A stretch of 36,341 nt of DNA from Nitrososphaeraceae archaeon (GTDB lineage Archaea > Thermoproteota > Nitrososphaeria > Nitrososphaerales > Nitrososphaeraceae). The translations under genes and the position numbers were made by a program. Below the pieces are notes generated by a model. It was not told the origin of the DNA. It searched no databases and worked only from the letters and a program-made list of their open reading frames with translations. The DNA lies in contig JAICFW010000011.1 of the NCBI GenBank assembly GCA_025923455.1, forward strand, positions 1 to 36,341, in the 5' to 3' direction. Position 1 is the stretch's first letter. Each line of letters begins with the position of its first letter. Positions 8,191-16,059 of the stretch are shown piece after piece.

Positions 8191-9597
8191 TCACTTAAGT
8201 TTTCCAAGCATAAAAGCCTCGTGCAATGATCTTACTGCTTTTTCACAGTCAGTATTATCAACGACAAAGGCCAAATTAAGTTCAGAAGATCCCTGCGCAA
8301 TCATGATTACATTGATATTATCTTTTGAAACAGATGAAAAAACTCTAGCAGCAATTCCCTTAATACCCCGCATACCAGAGCCTACTACTGCAATTACTGC
8401 CACATCTTCGTTCACTCGAACATTTTTAATGACTTTGTCAAGTAGCGTCAGGTCCAGTGTAGTTGTGGCAGTATCTAAATCGTCTTTTTTTACTACCATT
8501 GAGATACTTGATTCTGAAGGGCTCTGAGAGATCATCATGATATTTACGCTTTTTCTAGCTAATGCGTCAAAGATTTTCGCTGCTGTTCCAGGCGCGCCAA
8601 CCATCCCTCCTCCGCTAACATCAATCAATGCAGTATTGCGGATAGCTATTATTGACTTTACTATATTTTGTGAAGACTTGTTTGGATTTTTTGAGATTAC
8701 TGTTCCTTCATTTGATAAATTAAATGCATTTCTTATTCTAATGGGAATCTTTGTATCCATAACAGGTTCAAGTGCCCTCGGATGCATATACTTCGCACCA
8801 AAAAGCGATAATTCAATTGCTTCTGCAAATGATACTTCTTTGAGGACTCTCGCTTCTTTTACAATATGTGGATCTGCGGTCATAAGACCGTTTACATCGG
8901 TCCATAACCAAACCTCATCAGCATCGACACAAACAGCAATAATTGTGGCAGTGTAATCCGATCCACTCCTTCCCAGTGTGGTTATGTTTCCATTTTGATC
9001 TCCCCCGATAAATCCGGTAATAACTGGAATCTTATTTTCTTTTAGAAGAGGATCGATGTGATACTTTACTCGTATTTTAGTAGTATCTAAAAGTGGTCGC
9101 GCATGACCAAATTTTGAATCAGTCAAAATTCCTGCTTCCTGTCCGGTCAGGTATACGGAATCAAGTCCCTTATCTAACAGAGAATAAGAAATTATTGGAG
9201 TAAGAAGTCGTTCTCCAAAAGAAAGAAGGTAATCCATTGCTTTTTCGGTTACTTCTGAGAGCATTACGATGCCATTCAAAATATTCTCCATCTCTTTTAG
9301 AAGAGCTTCAACTACTTGGATTGCTTTGGATTTGTAACTCTTATTTTTGATACAGTCTTGAATAATATTAACATGTATTTCTCTAGTCTTGTTGATAAAA
9401 TCCTTGATCTTTCTTTTATCACGTTTCAAGACATATCTTGAAACATTCAAGATCTCATCGGTCATCCCCGTTACTGCTGAAAAAACTCCAATTATTTCGT
9501 TACCTTTATCATGATAAGACTTGACCAGATTAGTGATATGGACAATTTTTTTTCCAGAATCTACGGCAGTGCCCCCAAACTTCATTACCAGGCGCAT
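8191..9597 (-). CDS. lysC: Aspartate kinase
   Basis: A 468-aa cytosolic enzyme that phosphorylates aspartate, the first step toward threonine, methionine and lysine. The N-terminal amino-acid kinase domain starts with MKFGGTAVDSG (the KFGGT phosphate-binding motif). It has GFIGGDQNGNITTLGRSGSDYTA and VWLWTDVNGLMTADP in the second half of the catalytic domain. Two ACT domains follow (about 310-468), including VSGGGMVGAPGTAAKIF and VVGSGMRGIKGIAARVF, so feedback inhibition by an end-product amino acid is likely. The length is usual for the family. It is a single gene with no linked pathway genes here. An alternative start four codons inside (MKFGG) is possible. Confidence 0.95.
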   Translation of the reverse strand: MRLVMKFGGTAVDSGKKIVHITNLVKSYHDKGNEIIGVFSAVTGMTDEILNVSRYVLKRDKRKIKDFINKTREIHVNIIQDCIKNKSYKSKAIQVVEALLKEMENILNGIVMLSEVTEKAMDYLLSFGERLLTPIISYSLLDKGLDSVYLTGQEAGILTDSKFGHARPLLDTTKIRVKYHIDPLLKENKIPVITGFIGGDQNGNITTLGRSGSDYTATIIAVCVDADEVWLWTDVNGLMTADPHIVKEARVLKEVSFAEAIELSLFGAKYMHPRALEPVMDTKIPIRIRNAFNLSNEGTVISKNPNKSSQNIVKSIIAIRNTALIDVSGGGMVGAPGTAAKIFDALARKSVNIMMISQSPSESSISMVVKKDDLDTATTTLDLTLLDKVIKNVRVNEDVAVIAVVGSGMRGIKGIAARVFSSVSKDNINVIMIAQGSSELNLAFVVDNTDCEKAVRSLHEAFMLGKLK

Positions 9598-9714
9598 TTA
9601 AGACAATCTATAGTGATATTACAGATTAATACATGTATTGTTACTCTTCGAGAGCATTTAGGAGGATCCTCAAAATAAGAGAGATTTTTATTTGGTTGCT
9701 TCCGATATAGTTGC

Positions 9715-9969
9715 GTGTCTAATTTTTCAAACGATGAAAAACTACTGCTGATACAACACTGCATATATAAATATGATTCAGAAGAAATTCTTAAGGAAAA
9801 ATTGAAGGGATATTTCTCTCATAAAGACATTGAGTCTGCAATAGATACACTGATAGCTACACAAAGGATTCGCAGAATTGGGCAAGATGCGCTTCAGAAT
9901 AATGAGAGCCATACAGGCACAATACCGGAAATTCCAGAAAATTTACGATCGATAGTTGATAGCTTGTGA
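9715..9969 (+). CDS. Small conserved-looking protein of unknown function
   Basis: An 84-aa cytosolic protein with no signal peptide. The start is GTG, with an AT-rich TATA-like tract (TTTTTATTT, about 9685-9693) some 25 nt upstream. The sequence is predicted mostly helical: a helix DEKLLLIQHCIYKYD, a second EEILKEKLKGYFS, then HKDIESAIDTLIATQRIRRIG. This resembles a small winged-helix-like or helical-bundle fold. The last 20 residues (IPEIPENLRSIVDSL) look like a tail motif. It lies divergent from aspartate kinase. No family is recognised; a DNA- or protein-binding role is only a guess from the helix pattern. Confidence 0.65.
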   Translation: MSNFSNDEKLLLIQHCIYKYDSEEILKEKLKGYFSHKDIESAIDTLIATQRIRRIGQDALQNNESHTGTIPEIPENLRSIVDSL

Positions 9970-10042
9970 TTAATGTTGCTCAAAAATCTAAAAAATAAGT
10001 AATTTAAGAAAAATTTGACTGGTCGCAACTGCGGCAAGGGTT

Positions 10043-10834
10043 TTACTTATTTCCCATAATTCCGCCGAATATGTTCTTTAGTGCATCCAAAACTGGATTG
10101 CCGGTCTGATTACTTGCGGTTTCAGTAGCATTAGCTGTTTCATTTGCAACAGTACTAATAGCAGTTTCTGTTTCATCTATTGCGGTTTCAGTAGTATTTG
10201 CCACACTAGACGAGGCATTTGATGCCGCAATTATTAGCTCATTTGCTTCCTCATTCACAGCTATTCCTGTTTCGTTGGTCGTATTTGATGGACTTTCAGA
10301 TACATTGCTGCTTACATTAGATAGCATATTCATTGTGTTGTTCATTGCTGTCTGAGTGGCATTTGACGCAGCATCTGAGGCCAAGCTAAGTACATTATCT
10401 GCCTTATCCATCAATTCACCAGTAGCGTTAGCAGTAGCATTAGCAGCTGTACCGAGAATATCTTGTGCTTCGGTCATTACTCCACTTGTTGCGTTAGCAG
10501 TTGCATTAGCAGCTGTACCGAGAATATCTTGTGCTTCGGTCATTACTCCACTTGTTGCACTTGTTGCATTAGCTGTAGCATTTGAGAGAGTGTCCATTGC
10601 TTGGCCTGTTGCGTTAGCAGTTGCATTAGCAGCTGTACCGAGAATATCCTGTGCTCCGGTCATTGCTTGGCCTGTTGCGTTAACCGTTGAATTCATTGCT
10701 TCGCCTGTTGCGTTAATTGTGTCTGATGTAATTGTAGGTGTTGACGGAACAGTTTGAGCATTGATATTCAAATTTGAAATCACAACAATAGTGGTCACCA
10801 TGAGTAGTACTGACAAATATCCCTTACCAATCAT
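10043..10834 (-). CDS. Secreted sequon-rich repeat protein (Ala/Asn/Thr)
   Basis: A 263-aa protein with a signal peptide (residues 1-27, ending I-N-A-Q). The rest is low-complexity: Ala, Asn and Thr with dozens of N-A-T or N-x-S/T sequons. A 22-residue unit (GTAANATANAT, then SGVMTEAQDIL) is repeated two to three times almost exactly, and variants such as TGQAMT-AQDIL fill the remainder. The helical amphipathic character plus sequon density suggests a heavily N-glycosylated surface or envelope protein. The C-terminal segment NPVLDALKNIFGGIMGNK is hydrophobic and amphipathic and could touch a membrane. The strand is clear because the opposite frame has no signal or start context. Function unknown. 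Confidence 0.8.
   Translation of the reverse strand: MIGKGYLSVLLMVTTIVVISNLNINAQTVPSTPTITSDTINATGEAMNSTVNATGQAMTGAQDILGTAANATANATGQAMDTLSNATANATSATSGVMTEAQDILGTAANATANATSGVMTEAQDILGTAANATANATGELMDKADNVLSLASDAASNATQTAMNNTMNMLSNVSSNVSESPSNTTNETGIAVNEEANELIIAASNASSSVANTTETAIDETETAISTVANETANATETASNQTGNPVLDALKNIFGGIMGNK
10439..10660. repeat. 66-bp direct repeats within the sequon-rich gene
   Basis: The block containing AGCAGCTGTACCGAGAATAT recurs exactly 66 bp apart (22 codons) at about 10443 and 10509. It recurs again 120 bp further at about 10629 with a few changes. The repeats lie in frame with the secreted protein gene. Confidence 0.85.
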
Positions 10835-10995
10835 GTCCTTGTAAAAGAAATACTGTCTTTTAATGGTTTGCAGAAATTTAAATTAGTCGGCTTTCAAATG
10901 AAATATTTATCTTATTTATTAAATTGTTAATAAAATATGTATCAAAAAGAAAAAAGGTTTGATTATCGATACAATAGTACAATTTTGATTAGACT

Positions 10996-11670
10996 TTAGT
11001 TATTACTCAATAGTATAGTCTTGGCGCGATCAAAGACTTTTATCCACATAGGCCATGTTAACCTTTTTGTATTTGTATTTTGTCGGCTGGGATGATATGA
11101 TGCAATCAAATAATTGTCGTTCACTTTGTAGTTAGCCAAATGATAAAATTGAAGTTTTTTTAGATTGTTGATTCTACAATATGTCTGGAATGCAATTAAT
11201 CCTAAGCAAATCACAACTCTTACATTTCTCAATAATACAAGTTCCTTTATTAGATAGTTTGAACAATTCAGTAATTCTGAAGTGAGTGGCTTATTGGAAG
11301 GGGGAGCGCATCTTATACATGAGGTAATGAATACATTCTTCAGAATCAATCCATCATTTTCAGAAATACTACTTGGACTATTTGAGAAACCAGTTTCATA
11401 CAGTGCTTTCATTAGCCATTGTCCAGAATGATCTCCTGTGAACAGTCTGCCAGTTCTATTTGCACCATGGGCTCCTGGAGCCAAGCCAATAATCAGAAGT
11501 TTCCCTTCAATGTCTCCAAGACCAGTAACCGGTTGTGCCCAGTAAATTTCATTTAAATAACGTCTAACCTTGTACTTACCAACCTGGAGTCTATAAGTTA
11601 CTAACCTTTCACATAGTGAGCAATTGACTATTTCCCCGTTTATACTATCTACGGTAACTAAACTTTTCAT
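10996..11670 (-). CDS. Uracil-DNA glycosylase, family 5 (UDGb type)
   Basis: A 224-aa base-excision repair enzyme that removes uracil (and often other deaminated bases) from DNA. The active-site motif GLAPGAHGANRTGR (from residue 62) followed by FTGDHSG is typical of family 5 and lacks the polar catalytic residue of family 1. The C-terminal motif HPSRQNT is the DNA-intercalation motif of this family. Cys17, Cys20, Cys121 and Cys136 are well placed for the 4Fe-4S cluster of families 4 and 5. The length fits. It is followed on the same strand by other single genes and looks monocistronic. Confidence 0.93.
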   Translation of the reverse strand: MKSLVTVDSINGEIVNCSLCERLVTYRLQVGKYKVRRYLNEIYWAQPVTGLGDIEGKLLIIGLAPGAHGANRTGRLFTGDHSGQWLMKALYETGFSNSPSSISENDGLILKNVFITSCIRCAPPSNKPLTSELLNCSNYLIKELVLLRNVRVVICLGLIAFQTYCRINNLKKLQFYHLANYKVNDNYLIASYHPSRQNTNTKRLTWPMWIKVFDRAKTILLSNN

Positions 11671-11725
11671 CTAAGCATAATAATAATTTACAACATTGTT
11701 AGAAGTCAGTTTAGTAATCAATAGA

Positions 11726-11872
11726 CTATTCTGGTACTGAATCAGAGACCAATTTTCCATTTTCTATTTTGATGAATAAATATCGATTATCTTTGAAGAT
11801 TAATGTGAGTTCGTCATTTTGTACTTCTACATCCAACAACTCTTGTCCCTTGATACCATCAAACTTTGCCAT
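11726..11872 (-). CDS. 48-aa microprotein of unknown function
   Basis: The minus-strand frame from ATG 11872 to TAG gives 48 aa, beginning MAKFDGIKGQELLDVEVQND and continuing with ELTLIFKDNRYLFIKIENGK. The alternation of hydrophobic and charged residues suggests a small all-beta fold of four strands. TATAAATATA (11894-11903) lies about 26 nt before the ATG, the spacing of a leaderless archaeal promoter seen repeatedly in this window. No upstream in-frame start exists before a stop. It falls between the UDG gene and a hypothetical gene, both on the same strand. No family is recognised. Confidence 0.62.
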   Translation of the reverse strand: MAKFDGIKGQELLDVEVQNDELTLIFKDNRYLFIKIENGKLVSDSVPE

Positions 11873-11893
11873 TAGTCCTATTTCAAATTCAAC

Positions 11894-11903
11894 TATATTT
11901 ATA
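11894..11903 (-). promoter_or_regulatory. TATA box of the 48-aa microprotein
   Basis: TATAAATATA on the minus strand lies 22-31 nt before ATG 11872, matching the TATA-to-start spacing of leaderless genes here. Confidence 0.5.
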
Positions 11904-11939
11904 GTAAGATGAATGAATCAGTCAGGGAAAGTTGATTTC

Positions 11940-12449
11940 CTAAATTTTAACAACTTTAATAGTTTCAGTCTGTCCATGCAACTCTATTGGCTCTGTATAA
12001 AGATGCTTTCCCCATGAGACTGCAATGTCTACATGAATCTCATTTTCTCCCTTTTGTAAGTTATTGCTTTGAAGTTCTATAGTTTTAGTTACATCAAACA
12101 ACAGCGATTTAGCTTCCTCAATAGTCAATGGATAGTATGGAGTTTCATCCTTTATTATGGAAATCCAGACTCTATACGATAATTTAGGATTCCTCGTCCA
12201 GAATAACACTGCTTTTCTTACGAATTTTATCTTTTCAATTGACTTTCCACCTGCCCGCACATCTAGAGAAACACTAAGTCGAAAAGCGTTATCATGTTTG
12301 TCATATGCCCTCTCCCAATTTTTTTGCGAAAAAATTTCTCTTATCAGGCCATCTATATTAAAACCCATGTCCAAGGTTAAAATCGTATTTGATCCTATGC
12401 TCTTATGAGACGTACCAAGTTTGATGTCTGAAATAAGGCTTTTCTGCAA
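11940..12449 (-). CDS. Conserved-looking hypothetical protein, mostly beta
   Basis: A 169-aa cytosolic protein with no signal peptide or membrane segment. The start is TTG at 12449, about 23 nt from a TATA element shared with the divergent rpo11 promoter. An inner ATG at 12368 (MGFNIDGL) is an alternative. The body alternates strands (FRLSVSLDVRAGG, LSYRVWISIIKDE, EIHVDIAVSWGKH) and ends ETIKVVKI, like a beta-sandwich. The position, divergent from rpo11-tfs, may reflect an information-processing neighbourhood, but no family is recognised and no function is claimed. Confidence 0.65.
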   Translation of the reverse strand: MQKSLISDIKLGTSHKSIGSNTILTLDMGFNIDGLIREIFSQKNWERAYDKHDNAFRLSVSLDVRAGGKSIEKIKFVRKAVLFWTRNPKLSYRVWISIIKDETPYYPLTIEEAKSLLFDVTKTIELQSNNLQKGENEIHVDIAVSWGKHLYTEPIELHGQTETIKVVKI

Positions 12450-12465
12450 GGGGCTTCGCAGATGG

Positions 12466-12477
12466 TATAATTTATAT
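12466..12477. promoter_or_regulatory. Shared bidirectional TATA element
   Basis: TATAATTTATAT is nearly palindromic. It lies about 17-28 nt from the leftward TTG start at 12449 and 25-36 nt from the rightward rpo11 ATG at 12502. Only 52 nt separate the two starts, so one TATA element may serve both directions. Confidence 0.5.
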
Positions 12478-12501
12478 CTTCAATAAGTAGTTGTCTGTAT
12501 C

Positions 12502-12795
12502 ATGCAGGCAGAGTTAGAAAATTACAAATCAAATGAAGTCAATCTAAATGTCAGTGAAGATATTTCAATTTTATACATTGTGCAACACGAACTCTTGAAT
12601 CAAAAGGAAGTAGAATTTGCGGGTGTTGTACTCAAACACCAATTAAAGGAAGATTTTAGTTTTAGAATTGTAACCAAGAAGTCAAAGCCACTTGATGTTT
12701 TGCATAAGGCTTTACAATCTTCATCGGATAATGCCGCAAAAGTTAAGGAAATGATCGAAACGGAAATAAATAAAGAGAGTGCTGGTTCTGCTTGA
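12502..12795 (+). CDS. rpo11: DNA-directed RNA polymerase subunit Rpo11 (RpoL)
   Basis: A 97-aa archaeal homologue of eukaryotic Rpb11 and part of the alpha-like assembly platform (with Rpo3, Rpo10 and Rpo12). The pattern fits the family: an N-terminal strand with LNVSEDISILYIVQHELL, then VEFAGVVLKHQLKEDFSFRI, then P-x-x-V-L-H-K-A-L-Q in the long C-terminal helix. The length is normal. It is followed with a 4-nt overlap (TTGA) by the TFS gene, indicating co-transcription and translational coupling. The promoter is shared with a divergent gene. Confidence 0.9.
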   Translation: MQAELENYKSNEVNLNVSEDISILYIVQHELLNQKEVEFAGVVLKHQLKEDFSFRIVTKKSKPLDVLHKALQSSSDNAAKVKEMIETEINKESAGSA

Positions 12796-13109
12796 AGTTT
12801 TGTCCGAATTGTGAAAGCAGAATGAAGCCAAGAATTGAGGAGAATATTTTGATTTGTCCAAAATGTGGTTTCACAGAAGCAAAGAATGAAATCAAGTCAG
12901 TTCCCATGATAGATCAAAGTGGAGCCAGTCTTAAAATAGTTGAATCTGAGAAGGGCCCTAGTGCTCTACCAACTACAGGTATTGATTGTCCCAAATGTGG
13001 AAACAATTTGGCATTCTGGTGGATGTTACAAACTAGATCTGCTGATGAAGCTACAACCCAATTTTATAGATGCACTCAATGTAGCCACACATGGCGAAAT
13101 TATGCCTGA
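12792..13109 (+). CDS. tfs: Transcription elongation factor TFS
   Basis: A 105-aa archaeal homologue of TFIIS/Rpb9 that rescues stalled RNA polymerase by stimulating transcript cleavage. The N-terminal zinc ribbon has CPNC and CPKCGF. The C-terminal ribbon has CPKCGNN and CTQCSHTW. The acidic tip RSADEATTQFYRC carries the Asp-Glu pair needed for cleavage. The start is TTG overlapping the rpo11 stop by four bases. The rpo11-tfs-pcn neighbourhood is common in archaeal genomes. The length and all eight zinc-ligand Cys are intact. Confidence 0.95.
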   Translation: MKFCPNCESRMKPRIEENILICPKCGFTEAKNEIKSVPMIDQSGASLKIVESEKGPSALPTTGIDCPKCGNNLAFWWMLQTRSADEATTQFYRCTQCSHTWRNYA

Positions 13110-13208
13110 AAAGTGATATTATTGTGCCAGTACTGGTGCTATAAAATAATTATATAAATTATTACAATAAATCGCAAAATTTATAATTCTATTTTACCGC
13201 ATATTTGT

Positions 13209-13242
13209 TAGAGTCTCGACTCTATATCATTTTACGTAAAAT
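13209..13242. promoter_or_regulatory. Double palindrome upstream of PCNA
   Basis: Two perfect inverted repeats sit 4 nt apart: TAGAGTC-TC-GACTCTA (13209-13224) and ATTTTACGTAAAAT (13229-13242). They lie just upstream of a TATA-like TTTAAAAT (about 13250-13257) and 45-78 nt before the PCNA TTG start, which is where an archaeal activator or repressor would bind. No protein is known to bind here; operator function is inferred from symmetry and place. Confidence 0.5.
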
Positions 13243-13286
13243 AGGAATGTTTAAAATGTTTTGAATCTGCCACTTGATTGATATAG

Positions 13287-14039
13287 TTGGTATTTTTAGC
13301 GAAGACAAAATCACCCGACGAATGGAAGGCAGTTACTTCTGCAATATCTACTTTAGTTGACGAGGCAACGTTCGAGGCTACTGTTGAAGGTTTATCGTTT
13401 AGAGGCATGGATCCTTCGCACGTAGCATTAATTGATATTAGTTGGCCAAACTCTGCGTTTGACGGATATGAATGTGATTCAGCGCTAAAATTTGGTGTTA
13501 GGATAGATGAGTTTTCAAAATTAATGAAAAGAGCCGAGAAAAAGGATGCAGTAGAAGTTTCTGTGGAAGAGAACAGCTTGCTTCACATCAAGATTCTAAA
13601 TGGTTACAAGAGAGAATATAAAATGCGGTTAATAGAAAGTACAGGAGGATCCACTCCCTTACCAAAATTAAATTTCAATTCCAAGATAATATTGACTCCA
13701 GCATCTTTTGACAAGATCCTGTCTGATATTGAAGTAGTCTCAGAATATATAACAATAGAATCTGATGAAAAGAAAATTACCTTTTCTGGTAAAAGCGATT
13801 CTGGTGAAGCTGATATTGTCATTGAATCAGGCAGTGAAGGTCTGGAGGAATTACAGGTGAAAGACACAAGCAAAGCTACCTATAGTTTGGACTACTTATC
13901 AAAAATCACAAAAGCCATAAGCGCCTCTGGAGGTTCACTGGTACTTGAATATTCTACAAAAATGCCACTTAGATTAGAATTTAGAGTAGCCAATGTAGGA
14001 AGAATTCATTTCTATTTAGCTCCAAGGGTACAGGACTAG
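13287..14039 (+). CDS. pcn: DNA polymerase sliding clamp PCNA
   Basis: A 250-aa subunit of the ring clamp that tethers polymerases, ligase, FEN1 and other PIP-box proteins to DNA. Family landmarks are present: FRGMDPSHVALIDISWP, FGVRIDEFSKLMKRA, the interdomain linker around YKREYKMRLIES, YSLDYLSKITKAI, and the C-terminal MPLRLEFRV followed by IHFYLAPRV. The start is TTG about 30-35 nt after a TATA-like TTTAAAAT, with two palindromes immediately upstream suggesting regulation. It is transcribed in the same direction as rpo11-tfs but 177 nt away with its own promoter. Confidence 0.95.
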   Translation: MVFLAKTKSPDEWKAVTSAISTLVDEATFEATVEGLSFRGMDPSHVALIDISWPNSAFDGYECDSALKFGVRIDEFSKLMKRAEKKDAVEVSVEENSLLHIKILNGYKREYKMRLIESTGGSTPLPKLNFNSKIILTPASFDKILSDIEVVSEYITIESDEKKITFSGKSDSGEADIVIESGSEGLEELQVKDTSKATYSLDYLSKITKAISASGGSLVLEYSTKMPLRLEFRVANVGRIHFYLAPRVQD

Positions 14040-14152
14040 AATCTTTACTTGTTACCCAATACGCATAGATACGCAGAAATTGTGATGGTTTACTGACAGT
14101 TATTAATTTGCAATAATAAAAAACATCAAGATCTATTCAATATGCAATAGTT

Positions 14153-14488
14153 CTATAATCGCACATATATTTCACCATTTTTTTCAGATACTTGAAAGAG
14201 TAACAAATTATCAGATTTTGTCCAATTCGGATTTTGATCCTTCCATTTGTTTGGAACATGGAGCAATTTGCCGTTATTTAGATCATATTCAAAATCATGC
14301 ATATAGCATATTATTTTTGTTCCCTTTATATCACTCTTTGAGAGAGATGCACCCCTGTGAGGGCAACAATTATCGAAAGCAAACAGATGTTCATTAGATC
14401 TACATACAAGTATATCAGAACCCCGGACATTTACTACCTTCATTGAATTATTTGGCAGTTCATCACTATTGCACACTTTATAGTCCAT
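14153..14488 (-). CDS. Rieske [2Fe-2S] ferredoxin-like protein
   Basis: A 111-aa soluble single-domain Rieske protein. Cluster ligands are C42-x-H44 (CPHRGASL) and C61-x2-H64 (CYMHDFEYD), with the 16-residue spacing of the family. There is no membrane anchor or signal peptide, so it is a cytosolic electron carrier, probably a ferredoxin for an oxygenase or reductase that is not in this window. The pattern resembles the NirD/biphenyl-dioxygenase-ferredoxin class. A TATA-like TTTATAGA lies about 27 nt before the ATG, supporting this start. It is divergent from asnS. Confidence 0.92.
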   Translation of the reverse strand: MDYKVCNSDELPNNSMKVVNVRGSDILVCRSNEHLFAFDNCCPHRGASLSKSDIKGTKIICYMHDFEYDLNNGKLLHVPNKWKDQNPNWTKSDNLLLFQVSEKNGEIYVRL

Positions 14489-14583
14489 TATTGAATACTA
14501 GACTATTTCCATTCTATAAATTCATTTTTAATATGTGGTTGATTTGAATTTATTTTTTCCTATAAATACGGAGTACAATATCG

Positions 14584-14590
14584 TTATAAA
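14584..14590 (+). promoter_or_regulatory. TATA box deciding the asnS start
   Basis: TTATAAA lies about 28 nt before TTG 14616. It sits inside the longer open frame, so it argues for the inner start and a leaderless mRNA. Confidence 0.5.
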
Positions 14591-14615
14591 GATCGTTTGC
14601 GTCGTAAATACACAA

Positions 14616-15923
14616 TTGAAATATTATAGGGTAGGTGAAATTAAGAAAGATGAATTTCTAGGAAAGGATATCAAAATTAGGGGTTGGGTATATAGAATAC
14701 GCAAACAGAAGGATAAAGCATTCATAATAATTAGAGATGATCGCGGCGGAATAATTCAATGTGTATTGCCAAGTACAACTGTTCCGGATATAACGATAGA
14801 ATCCTCCCTTGAGATTCAGGGTACCTTGTTCAAAGATGAAAGAGCAAAGGATGGTGGATATGAAATTAGAGGAAATGACATCAAGATTCATAGTATAGCT
14901 AGCAATGATTTTCCAATTGGAGAATATCAAAGTACTGAATTATTACTGGATTTCAGACATCTGACTTTGCGAACAAGAAAAATGATCGCCGTAGCAAAAA
15001 TACGGGCAACTATTCTTGAAAAAGTACGTAATTGGTTTATTGAAAATGATTGGATCGAAGTTAACGTTCCCACTTTAGTCAAGAGTGCGGTTGAAGGTGG
15101 ATCTACTCTCTTTCCGGTAAAATATTTCAAGGAAGAAGCATTTTTGTCTCAGAGTGCCCAGTTATATTTAGAAGCCTTAATTTTTTCATTGGGTCCAGTT
15201 TGGACGGTAAGTCCCTCATTTAGGGCTGAAAAATCAAGAACTCTCAGACATCTTGCAGAATACTTGCATTTGGAAGCAGAAGCTCCTTGGATATCTCTTG
15301 ATGATCTTTTTTCAATTCAGGAAAGATTACTCGTCAATTTAATTGGACATGTCATAAAAGAGAGAAAGGAGGAGCTTGAATACTTGAAAAGAGATATTCC
15401 ATCTTTGACAGAAATCAAAGAACCATTTGACAAGTTGAGCTATACTGAGGCCATCAAAACTCTCTCTTCTATGGACATACAGATTCAAGATGATGAAGGA
15501 ACTAGGAAAATAAAATGGGGGGATGATTTGAATATAGATTCTGAAAAAGCCCTTACAAAGGATCGTATTAACCCAGTTTTTGTGTATGGTTATCCTCTAG
15601 AGGTTAAACCATTCTATGTAAAAGAGGATCCAGAAACTCCTGGACTTGCTCTAACTACCGACTTACTTTTGCCAAATGGATTTGGTGAGGTTAGCAGTGG
15701 CGGTATGAGGGAAGATAATATCACCTTACTGAAATCCAGGATTGAAAAAGAAGGCTTGAAAATGAATTCATATTCATGGTATTTGGACCTTAGAAAATAT
15801 GGATCAGTGCCCCATGGTGGATTTGGTATAGGTATTGAGAGATTGGTAAGGTGGATAACTAATCTGGAGGACATCAAGGAATGTGTACTCTTTCCAAGAA
15901 CAATGGCAAGACTTGATCCCTGA
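14616..15923 (+). CDS. asnS: Asparaginyl-tRNA synthetase
   Basis: A 435-aa class IIb synthetase that charges tRNA-Asn. The N-terminal OB anticodon-binding domain has IRGWVYRIRKQKD. Motif 2 is FRAEKSRTLRHLAEY with LHLEAEAPW, and motif 3 is GFGIGIERLVRW, ending LFPRTMARLDP. FRAEKSRT and VEGGSTLFPVKYF followed by LSQSAQLYLEA point to AsnRS of the archaeal Pyrococcus type rather than AspRS, which has FRAEEHNT-like residues. The frame is open back to GTG 14535, but TTG 14616 has a TATA box 28 nt upstream and gives a length like Pyrococcus AsnRS. Confidence 0.9.
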   Translation: MKYYRVGEIKKDEFLGKDIKIRGWVYRIRKQKDKAFIIIRDDRGGIIQCVLPSTTVPDITIESSLEIQGTLFKDERAKDGGYEIRGNDIKIHSIASNDFPIGEYQSTELLLDFRHLTLRTRKMIAVAKIRATILEKVRNWFIENDWIEVNVPTLVKSAVEGGSTLFPVKYFKEEAFLSQSAQLYLEALIFSLGPVWTVSPSFRAEKSRTLRHLAEYLHLEAEAPWISLDDLFSIQERLLVNLIGHVIKERKEELEYLKRDIPSLTEIKEPFDKLSYTEAIKTLSSMDIQIQDDEGTRKIKWGDDLNIDSEKALTKDRINPVFVYGYPLEVKPFYVKEDPETPGLALTTDLLLPNGFGEVSSGGMREDNITLLKSRIEKEGLKMNSYSWYLDLRKYGSVPHGGFGIGIERLVRWITNLEDIKECVLFPRTMARLDP

Positions 15924-16028
15924 CGTTTTATTGATACACTATCCGCCCGAGATTTTACTGAAAGAAAGTTGCAAAATTAGAATAATCTAGTTTCGCACTA
16001 ATTAATGATCGGCAGTTTGCTGCATCAT

Positions 16029-16036
16029 CTTTTTAT
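16029..16036 (+). promoter_or_regulatory. TATA box of the RAM-domain gene
   Basis: TTTTATAT lies about 27 nt before ATG 16060, supporting the start and leaderless transcription. Confidence 0.45.
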
Positions 16037-16059
16037 ATCTCATTCACATCCTTCTTGTT

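Noticed and set aside
10439-10660. Possible CRISPR-like array from regular 66-bp repeats
   Set aside because: The repeats are contiguous and in frame with codons of a secreted protein, with no unique spacers.
10356-10757. Rightward 133-aa Ala/Val-rich frame
   Set aside because: It is the complement of the repeat codons of the sequon-rich secreted protein and has no signal, start context or domain.
13604-13873. Leftward frame inside PCNA
   Set aside because: It is fully covered by a strongly conserved gene and has no domain or promoter.
14535-14615. N-terminal extension of AsnRS from GTG 14535
   Set aside because: The TATA box lies inside it, and the inner start gives the family length and an N-terminus fitting the OB domain.
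14616-15923. Assignment as aspartyl-tRNA synthetase
   Set aside because: Motif 2 reads FRAEKSRT and the VEGGSTLF/LSQSAQLYLEA region matches archaeal AsnRS rather than AspRS.
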